A DNA stretch of 64,000 bases from CAYRHN01 sp964424115 (GTDB taxonomy: Bacteria; Chloroflexota; Anaerolineae; Anaerolineales; Anaerolineaceae). The position numbers and the translations under genes were made by a program. The DNA lies in assembly GCA_964424115.1 (NCBI GenBank), contig CAYRHN010000012.1:67840-131839 (forward strand), written 5' to 3'. Of the stretch, positions 58,897-64,000 are shown in pieces; within the stretch, counting starts at the first letter, position 1; each line of letters opens with the position of its first letter. The notes under the pieces are model-generated. The model did no database searches and was not told the DNA's origin. It worked only from the letters and a program-made list of their open reading frames with translations.

Positions 58897-59409
58897 CTAC
58901 TCCGTCTGCTGCAGGGGGCGCAGCATTTGCGGCAGTTTGTTGGGCTTGACGCGCCCGTGAACATCCTCATCGATCACGATCACGGGGGCCTGGCTGCAAG
59001 CGCCCACGCAGCGGCACAATTCCAGCGTGATCTGCCCATCGGCAGTGGTCTTGCCAGGTTCGCTGCCCAGCACCTGCTTGGCCTTCTCAATGATCTGGTC
59101 GATCCCGCCCACGTAGCAGGCGGTGCCGAGGCAGAACTTGACGGTGTGCTTGCCGCGCGGCTGGGTGGTGAAGAACGAGTAGAACGAGATTACGCCGTGC
59201 ACCTTGCTGACCGGCACACGCAATTTATCGGCGGTATATTGCTGCATGGCCGGTGAGACAAACCCGATCTGGCTTTGCAGCTCATTCAAGACGACCATGG
59301 TGGCGCCGGGCAGGTGCTTGTTATGGTCGATGATTCCATCGATCACCTGCTTCTGCTGCGGGTCGCGCAAAGGGTCGTTTTCTGGGATCTTGTCGAGAAT
59401 ATTTGCCAT
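58897..59409 (-). CDS. NuoE-like [2Fe-2S] subunit 2 (HydC-like)
   Basis: 170 residues. A helical N-terminal extension is followed by a thioredoxin-like [2Fe-2S] domain with ligands in CLGTACYVGG and CRCVGACSQAP, the HydC/NuoE type. VHGVISFYSFFTTQPRGKH is the family core. It is the first gene after the predicted operon promoter and the partner of NuoF-2. GGAG SD before the ATG at 59409. Confidence 0.95.
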   Translation of the reverse strand: MANILDKIPENDPLRDPQQKQVIDGIIDHNKHLPGATMVVLNELQSQIGFVSPAMQQYTADKLRVPVSKVHGVISFYSFFTTQPRGKHTVKFCLGTACYVGGIDQIIEKAKQVLGSEPGKTTADGQITLELCRCVGACSQAPVIVIDEDVHGRVKPNKLPQMLRPLQQTE

Positions 59410-59484
59410 TTTGGCTCCAACGTTTGATTATTTTTTCCCTTTTGCCGGTAACTTCCGGCGCGGAGACGTGCTTCTATCTGTTAA

Positions 59485-59513
59485 AGTCTATCTATTGTCT
59501 TGCGTATGGTCAA
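59485..59513 (-). promoter_or_regulatory. Predicted promoter of the hydrogenase structural operon
   Basis: TTGACC (59513-59508), a 17-nt spacer and TAGACT (59490-59485) on the minus strand, about 75 nt before the NuoE-2 start. It lies in the 191-nt gap between the PHP gene and NuoE-2, the largest gap in the leftward series from 62199 to 49910. Confidence 0.5.
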
Positions 59514-59600
59514 TTAACGAAAGTCACTTTATGCTTAGCCTTAGATAATTCAGTTTACGCGCGGGTTGTTTGCCCGAAGGAGGATGTTCGTTTGTAGTTT

Positions 59601-60359
59601 TCACACATCCGCCATCTGGCTGCTGATCTTCAGCGCGCGACCCTCCTTTCCGCGCAGGGCCAGGCGAATCTCCGCGATGGTCGGCGCTTGCAAAGTAAGA
59701 TAATTGGCGCCCAGGAATTCATCCAGGCGGTGCACATCTCCGGATTGGATCAAGGGGTATCCAACCAGTTGCGGGTATTTTTGGGCAGCTTGCGCTGCGG
59801 GCAGGCGCCGCGAGATCTCCAGCGCCTCCAGTTCGATGTCGGTGGGCACCAGGCCCAGGTTGGCCAGCAGGCCAAAGGTGCGCCGGTCCACGTGAGCGGG
59901 GATGAACAACCCGCCCAGGCCGATCACGGCGTGGAATGCATCCTCCAGGCTCATCTCAGCCGAGACGGCCAGCAGGCGTTCCTCGCGCCGCACGAAGTCG
60001 CCGGTCTCATCCACCACGAATTGCTCGCCGAAGAAATCCGGCCGGTTTTGCAGAGCGGGCAGGGCGGCATCCACCAACTGCTGCCACGCGGCGGCCTGCT
60101 CCAGCGTGTCGAACAGGCACAGGCTGTGCACTTCCTCGCGGGTTTGCACTTCCATGCCCGGCAGGACGGTGATGCCGCTGCCGGCGGCTGCCTTTTGCAC
60201 GGCGGCGATGTTGGCGGTGGCGTTGTGGTCGGTGATGGCGATTAGGTTGATGTTCCGCGCCTGTGCTTCCTGGATGATCAATGGAGGGATCATCTCCACC
60301 TCGGCGCAAGGCGAGAGGACGGAGTGTACGTGGAATTCAGCGCGAAAGACGGATTTCAC
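59601..60359 (-). CDS. PHP-domain metal-dependent phosphoesterase
   Basis: 252 residues. The PHP fold's metal-binding motifs are visible: FHVHSVLSPCAEVEM (HxH), IAITDHNATANI, LPGMEVQTREEVHSLCLF and PLIQSGDVHRLDEF. Probably a cytoplasmic phosphoesterase. The start is GTG at 60359 without an obvious SD. It follows the DRTGG gene 2 and precedes the hydrogenase promoter. PHP genes of this kind recur next to HydC-type genes in anaerobes, but the substrate is unknown. Confidence 0.9.
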   Translation of the reverse strand: MKSVFRAEFHVHSVLSPCAEVEMIPPLIIQEAQARNINLIAITDHNATANIAAVQKAAAGSGITVLPGMEVQTREEVHSLCLFDTLEQAAAWQQLVDAALPALQNRPDFFGEQFVVDETGDFVRREERLLAVSAEMSLEDAFHAVIGLGGLFIPAHVDRRTFGLLANLGLVPTDIELEALEISRRLPAAQAAQKYPQLVGYPLIQSGDVHRLDEFLGANYLTLQAPTIAEIRLALRGKEGRALKISSQMADV

Positions 60360-60425
60360 CGGAGGGTTCTCTTTTCAAGTCAAGCACCGGGGGCTGCGCG
60401 TTCGGCCGCCGGCAGGTGAGAGGGC

Positions 60426-60767
60426 TTAGTGAATGCCCAGCTTCCACAGGCGACCGATCACTTCGTAGGTCTTCAGGGGTGTGGAGAGCAGGATGATGCC
60501 TTCTTCGTTGGCCTTGGCGATCGTGGCAGGGTCGGGTTGGGCGCCTTCGGTGATCAGGATGGCGCTCAGCTCCAGCAGAGCGGCTACGGCAATGATATTG
60601 TTGTGCGCCTGGAGGGTGATCCACAGGTTGCCGTGCGCCGCGCCGGCCATCACGCAGGAGAGCAGGTCCGAGGCGTAACCGCCGGTGGGGACGATCTGCT
60701 CAAAATCGGTCGGGGTAGTGAGAACGGTCAGGTCCAGGCTGTCAATAATATGTTGCAGATGGCTCAT
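60426..60767 (-). CDS. DRTGG-domain protein 2
   Basis: 113 residues. A stand-alone DRTGG-like domain. TGGYASDLLSCVMAGAAHGNLWITLQAHNNIIAVAAL and the repeated ILITEGAQPDPATIAKANEEGIILLSTPLKT segment match the family in which the domain is fused to CBS pairs or phosphotransacetylase. Its ATG at 60767 overlaps the stop of the CBS-ATPase gene (ATGA). It is a paralogue of DRTGG 1 at 61822-62199. Ligand unknown, possibly a nucleotide. Confidence 0.85.
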   Translation of the reverse strand: MSHLQHIIDSLDLTVLTTPTDFEQIVPTGGYASDLLSCVMAGAAHGNLWITLQAHNNIIAVAALLELSAILITEGAQPDPATIAKANEEGIILLSTPLKTYEVIGRLWKLGIH

Positions 60768-61816
60768 TTTTTCTCCTCGGCAGATTGGGTGGGATCGTGC
60801 GATGAACGGTGCGGGTCGTGGGCCTGTTCGGGGGGCGGCGGGGGCGCCTGGAGGAAGATCTTCAGGCGCAGGCGGGTGCCTTTGCCGACCACCGACTCAA
60901 GCTTCATATCATCCACGCAGCGGTTGATGTTGATCAGCCCCATACCCGCGCCAAAACCCAGCTCGCGGATCTTTTCCCCGGCGGTGGAATAGCCGGGTTT
61001 CATGGCCAGGGTCACATCCGGAATGCCGGGGCCGTCGTCATAGGCGTCGATCGAAATTTGGTGCGGTTCGATCTCCACCCGCAGCACGCCGCCGTTGGTG
61101 GTGTGAATGATCAGATTCATTTCGGCTTCATAGATAGCGATCGAAGCCCGGCGGGCGATGCGCGGGTCGGAGCCCAGGCGCATCAGCGCGCGCTTGATAT
61201 TGCTGGAAGCCGCCCCGCCGTGGGTAAAATCGCGCGGGAGGATGTTGTAGCGTAAGATCAGGCTGGTGCGGTCGGATTCGATATCCTCGAACAGGTGGCT
61301 GGCGCGGTAGCGGCGCACTTCCTCAGCGTGGTAGTCGATCTGCAGCGCGTTGAGCAGGCCGCGGGTCACATCGCCCTTGGTGAGGATGCCGGACAGGCGC
61401 CCGCTGTCGTCCACCACCGGCAGACGGCCGACCTGGCTGGAGACAAAAGCCTTCAGCGCTTCAATGACCGGGTCGGGGCCTTTGACCGTCACCAGGCGGG
61501 TGCTCATATACTTGGATACTGGTTGATCCAGCTCATTATTCATCATGCAGCGGATCAGGTCTTCCATGCTGACAATGCCCACCAGTAAGTCGTCTTCCAC
61601 CACCGGCGCGCCGGAGATGTGCTTCTGGCGCAGCAGGTCCAGCGCCGAGCGCATGCTCGTGCCAGGGTCCAGCTTCTGGGCGTTGCGGGTCATCACATCT
61701 TGAACGCGCAGTTCGTAAGCCAGTTCCTCGGCACGCGTGATCTCCGCTGCATCCTCATCGCGGATGAGACGGTTGGCGCGCGGGCTTGGGGCGGGGGCGG
61801 GGATCTCTTCGGGCAT
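60764..61816 (-). CDS. CBS-pair protein fused to a GHKL ATPase domain
   Basis: 350 residues. Two CBS domains (DVMTRNAQKLDPGTSMRSAL with GAPVVEDDLLVGIVSMEDL; and VSKYMSTRLVTVKGPDPVI with GRLPVVDDSGRLSGILTKGDV, about residues 38-155) precede an anti-sigma/RsbW-like ATPase (IYEAEMNLIIHTTNGG N-box region; YDDGPGIPD and GFGAGMGLININRCVDD). The C-terminal tail is Pro- and His-rich. CBS pairs usually sense adenine nucleotides or NAD, so this could link energy or redox state to ATPase activity. It lies between two DRTGG genes and is translationally coupled to the second. Confidence 0.9.
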   Translation of the reverse strand: MPEEIPAPAPSPRANRLIRDEDAAEITRAEELAYELRVQDVMTRNAQKLDPGTSMRSALDLLRQKHISGAPVVEDDLLVGIVSMEDLIRCMMNNELDQPVSKYMSTRLVTVKGPDPVIEALKAFVSSQVGRLPVVDDSGRLSGILTKGDVTRGLLNALQIDYHAEEVRRYRASHLFEDIESDRTSLILRYNILPRDFTHGGAASSNIKRALMRLGSDPRIARRASIAIYEAEMNLIIHTTNGGVLRVEIEPHQISIDAYDDGPGIPDVTLAMKPGYSTAGEKIRELGFGAGMGLININRCVDDMKLESVVGKGTRLRLKIFLQAPPPPPEQAHDPHRSSHDPTQSAEEKK

Positions 61817-61821
61817 GGGAA

Positions 61822-62199
61822 TTATTCGCAGAAGCAGTCTTCGTTATTCATCGAGCTTTCCAGGCTGGGCAGGCCGTGTTGGAAGAGGCGGCCGCACAGC
61901 TCGAACATCCCAAAGGGGGAACTGATCAGCGGGATGCCTTCCTCGCTGGCCAGGTTGATGGTCTCGGTCGGGGGCAATTTGCCGCGCACGAAGACGATCG
62001 CAGCCACATCGGCGATCTGCGCGGTGCGCACCACCTGGGGGTTGCACAGGCCGGTCAGCAGCACGGCCTCCGGCTGGATGGAGGCCAGCACGTCGCTCAT
62101 CAGGTCGGCGCCGCACCCGCCTTTGACCTCGCGGGTCAATTTTATCGGGCCGTTGATAAGGTTTCCATCAATGATTTCGATCAGTTTTTGGACATTCAT
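61822..62199 (-). CDS. DRTGG-domain protein 1
   Basis: 125 residues. It starts MNVQKLIEIIDGNLINGPIK and contains VKGGCGADLMSDVLASIQPE and IADVAAIVFVRGKLPPTETINLASEEGIPLISSP, the same fold as DRTGG 2. The C-terminal ESSMNNEDCFCE tail has two Cys that could bind a metal or cluster. The ATG at 62199 is chosen over a GTG 6 nt upstream (AGGTG nearby). First gene of the leftward series; the Rex-like palindrome (62307-62320) lies about 110 nt upstream. Confidence 0.85.
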   Translation of the reverse strand: MNVQKLIEIIDGNLINGPIKLTREVKGGCGADLMSDVLASIQPEAVLLTGLCNPQVVRTAQIADVAAIVFVRGKLPPTETINLASEEGIPLISSPFGMFELCGRLFQHGLPSLESSMNNEDCFCE

Positions 62200-62306
62200 A
62201 ATCACACCTGTTAAATTATGTGGTGGAGAACCACTTTGATTTTACAACATAATTACCACGGTTTATGTAACCGACTAAGGATACCACAGGCGTGCGTTTT
62301 TGAATA

Positions 62307-62320
62307 GTGAAAATTTTCAC
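62307..62320. promoter_or_regulatory. Rex-like palindrome upstream of the DRTGG-hydrogenase genes
   Basis: GTGAAAATTTTCAC is a perfect 14-bp palindrome within TAGTGAAAATTTTCACTT, close to the Rex consensus TTGTGAANNNNTTCACAA. It lies 108 nt before the DRTGG 1 start. No rex gene is in the window. The 62200-62610 gap otherwise holds the GTAGGGGC repeat, a 'gcggctctgcgcctccgcgtgagc' remnant (62535-62562) and no gene. Confidence 0.5.
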
Positions 62321-62386
62321 TTATTATGGATTTTTTAGGTCGATATTGACCTATTCAATCTGCGCGGTTGTGCCATTCCGCCGGTT

Positions 62387-62503
62387 GTAGGGCGTCCCAC
62401 CCAACAGTTGTAGGGGCGCCCCGCCATATTCGTTAAGATGGGAATGGAATTAACGAAGGGACGCCCGATGAATATTCTCACCGGCCTGCCTGGCTGCCCC
62501 TAC
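62387..62503. repeat. Intergenic GTAGGGGC...GCCCCTAC hairpin repeat
   Basis: GTAGGGCGTCCCACC and GTAGGGGCGCCCCGCC on the left, GGGACGCCC in the middle and TGGCTGCCCCTAC on the right. Second member of the family at 15047-15190. It lies between the divergent DRTGG 1 and hisS genes. Confidence 0.6.
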
Positions 62504-62610
62504 GGAAGATTTTTCGCAGTTTCATATTTCTCTCCGCGGCTCTGCGCCTCCGCGTGAGCTTTTTTCGGAACCATGTTACAATGGCCTCACAACAAATCGT
62601 GAGGTATCCT

Positions 62611-63876
62611 ATGAAAGCAACCATCCAACCCGTAAAAGGTACGCGTGATTTCTACCCCGCCGAGATGGCGCGGCGCAACTGGCTGTATGCCGCCCTCAAG
62701 CGGGTTTCCCAATCCTTTGGCTATCAGGAATACGACGGCCCCTTCCTAGAGCGTATTGACCTGTACGCCGCCAAATCCGGCGAGGAACTGGTCAAAGAGC
62801 AGTCCTTCGTCCTGCAGGACCGCGGCGGCGATTGGCTGACCCTGCGCCCTGAGCTGACCCCCTCCCTGGCGCGCATGGTGGCCTCCCAGCAGAACGAGCT
62901 GGCCTTCCCGCTGCGCTGGTGGTCGTTCGGCCCCTTCTGGCGCTACGAGCGCCCGCAGAAAGGCCGCACGCGCGAATTCTTCCAGTGGAACATCGACCTG
63001 ATCGGGGCCTCCTCCCCGGAGGCCGACGCCGAGCTGATCGGGGTGTGCGCTTCGCTCTTCAAATCCTTTGGGCTGACCCCCGCCCAGGTCAAGATCATGG
63101 TCAACGACCGGCACCTGATGGACAGCGAGTTGAATGCGCTCGGCCTGACCGCCGAGACGCGCAAGACCGTCTTCCGCGTCCTTGACCGGCGCGACAAGCT
63201 TTCCCCCGAAGCCTGGGATGCCTATGCCCTGGAGAGCGGCTTCTCCCCCGCCCAGTTGAGCGGGGTGAAGGCGATGATGGCCGACCACGAGCTGTGGCGC
63301 AAATCGCCGGAGCTGGGACGGGTGTTTGCCGCGCTGCAGGCGATGGGCCTGGCGGAATACGTCGGTTATTCCCCTGAAGTGATCCGCGGGCTGGATTATT
63401 ACACCGGCACAGTCTTCGAGGCCTTTGACCAGGACGGCGGGCGCGCCATCCTGGGCGGCGGGCGCTACGATAACCTGGTGTCAGACGTGGGCGGCGAGCC
63501 GCTCTCTGGGGTCGGGTTTGCGATGGGCGATGTGGTCATCCTGCTGGTGCTGGAGAAGTACGGGCTGATCCCGCCCCTGCGCCTCAGCCCGGCCGAGGTG
63601 CTGGTGACGGTCTTCGACGAGACGCGCCTGCCCTCCGCCATGGCTCTGGCCGCCGAGCTGCGCCGGGCGGGCCTGAACGTGGTCTGCTACCCCGAGGCGG
63701 CCAAGCTGCCCAAACAGCTCAAGCTGGCCGACCGGCTGGAATTGGGCATCGCGGTCATCCAGGGGCCGGACGAGGAGGCCGCCGGTCAGGTAACGATCAA
63801 GGACTTGCGCGCGCGCACCCAGCAGACCGTCTCCCGCGGCGAGGCAGCCGAGGCCATCCGCGCACTGCTGAAGTGA
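62611..63876 (+). CDS. hisS: Histidyl-tRNA synthetase
   Basis: 421 residues, standard HisRS length. Charges tRNA-His. Class II motifs: motif 1 region (VKGTRDFYPAEM; DGPFLERIDLY), motif 2 (LRPELTPSLARMV; RWWSFGPFWRYERPQKGRTREFFQWNIDLIG), HisA loop EVIRGLDYYTGTVFEAF and motif 3 (AILGGGRYDNLV, GVGFAMGDVVI), and a C-terminal anticodon-binding domain from about residue 325. The ATG at 62611 has GAGGT upstream; the longer frame from 62554 lies in a repeat remnant. Its cognate tRNA-His gene starts 44 nt after the stop. Confidence 0.97.
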   Translation: MKATIQPVKGTRDFYPAEMARRNWLYAALKRVSQSFGYQEYDGPFLERIDLYAAKSGEELVKEQSFVLQDRGGDWLTLRPELTPSLARMVASQQNELAFPLRWWSFGPFWRYERPQKGRTREFFQWNIDLIGASSPEADAELIGVCASLFKSFGLTPAQVKIMVNDRHLMDSELNALGLTAETRKTVFRVLDRRDKLSPEAWDAYALESGFSPAQLSGVKAMMADHELWRKSPELGRVFAALQAMGLAEYVGYSPEVIRGLDYYTGTVFEAFDQDGGRAILGGGRYDNLVSDVGGEPLSGVGFAMGDVVILLVLEKYGLIPPLRLSPAEVLVTVFDETRLPSAMALAAELRRAGLNVVCYPEAAKLPKQLKLADRLELGIAVIQGPDEEAAGQVTIKDLRARTQQTVSRGEAAEAIRALLK

Positions 63877-63889
63877 TATCCCCAAAACG

Positions 63890-63910
63890 ATGATTTTATG
63901 ATAAAATCAT
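63890..63910. promoter_or_regulatory. Palindrome between hisS and tRNA-His
   Basis: ATGATTTTAT-G-ATAAAATCAT, 10-bp perfect arms around one base, AT-rich and just upstream of the tRNA. The right half (TATGATAAAAT) may also supply a tRNA -10. It has too little GC to be a strong terminator. Confidence 0.45.
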
Positions 63911-63920
63911 TCGGCATTAT

Positions 63921-63996
63921 GGTGGCTGTAGCTCAATGGCAGAGTGCTTGACTGTGGATCAAGATGTTGTGGGTTCGACCCCCATCAGCCACCCCA
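63921..63996 (+). tRNA. tRNA-His (GTG anticodon)
   Basis: A cloverleaf fits by eye. The acceptor stem is GTGGCTG (63922-63928) with CAGCCAC (63986-63992). The extra 5' G at 63921 lies opposite the discriminator C at 63993, the hallmark of tRNA-His. The anticodon loop CTGTGGA holds GTG in the stem TTGA/TCAA, the T-loop is TTCGACC, and the 3' CCA appears to be encoded (63994-63996). Confidence 0.95.
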
Positions 63997-64000
63997 AGAA

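Noticed and set aside
49910..62199. [FeFe] hydrogenase catalytic subunit or HydEFG maturases
   Set aside because: No TSCCPxW- or MPCxxKxxE-type H-cluster motifs and no radical-SAM maturase appear in the window. The catalytic subunit is [NiFe].

Overview
The window is GC-rich, gene-dense bacterial DNA with no rRNA, transposase, phage gene or CRISPR array. It most resembles a member of the Chloroflexota, class Anaerolineae. The reasons are an archaeal/eukaryotic-type prolyl-tRNA synthetase, a secreted leucine-rich-repeat protein with the short 'LFLPMIKR' tail I associate with secreted Anaerolineae proteins, a SufR-controlled SUF operon, a [NiFe] hydrogenase with NADH-type diaphorase subunits, and many hairpin repeats between genes. 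This is inference from protein features; no 16S gene is present.

Layout. 1-10,335: partial proS, a MazG/LOG pair, a 1,103-residue LRR protein, a divergent lipoprotein, and an S9 peptidase-ROK kinase-TIM-barrel-like operon. 10,475-18,618: an alpha-oxoamine synthase, DegV, a HAD-like protein, a CorA transporter with an altered selectivity motif, and a redox group (PadR regulator, polyferredoxin, two-domain flavoprotein), then an SCP2 protein. 18,717-26,066: Fe-S cluster assembly. A DUF59 protein and SufR are transcribed leftward, and sufCBD, a small unknown gene, sufS, sufU and a Rieske ferredoxin rightward. They diverge from a promoter pair whose two -35 boxes sit in the two arms of one inverted repeat. 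26,297-30,983: a lycopene-cyclase-like membrane protein, a decayed gene end, an Fe-S flavoprotein, a PIG-L deacetylase and a methyltransferase. 31,423-40,347: an uptake-and-catabolism operon for a purine-like compound (BMP lipoprotein, ATPase, two permeases, molybdenum hydroxylase large subunit, [2Fe-2S] subunit, atypical cytosine-deaminase-like amidohydrolase).

From 62,199 down to 40,661 the minus strand carries the most notable system, about 21 kb of co-oriented genes. They start with a sensor-like module (DRTGG, CBS-ATPase, DRTGG, PHP). Next come NuoE-2, a HATPase, a [2Fe-2S] ferredoxin, NuoF-2, NuoE-1, NuoF-1, a NuoG-like subunit with a vestigial molybdopterin domain, and the [NiFe] small and large subunits. 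The series ends with a maturation protease, FdhD, a cNMP-domain protein, HypA, B, F, C, D, E and a phosphotransferase. The first half has the gene order I recall from electron-bifurcating [FeFe] hydrogenase loci, but no [FeFe] subunit is present; a [NiFe] HoxYH-type module takes its place. The layout fits an electron-bifurcating or multi-acceptor [NiFe] hydrogenase with two diaphorase pairs. A Rex-like palindrome lies upstream. The window ends with hisS and its cognate tRNA-His.

Two themes recur. At least seven genes have a -10-like hexamer 6-9 nt before the start codon, indicating leaderless mRNAs. Several hairpin repeat families fill the intergenic gaps, and one copy lies in frame inside hypF.
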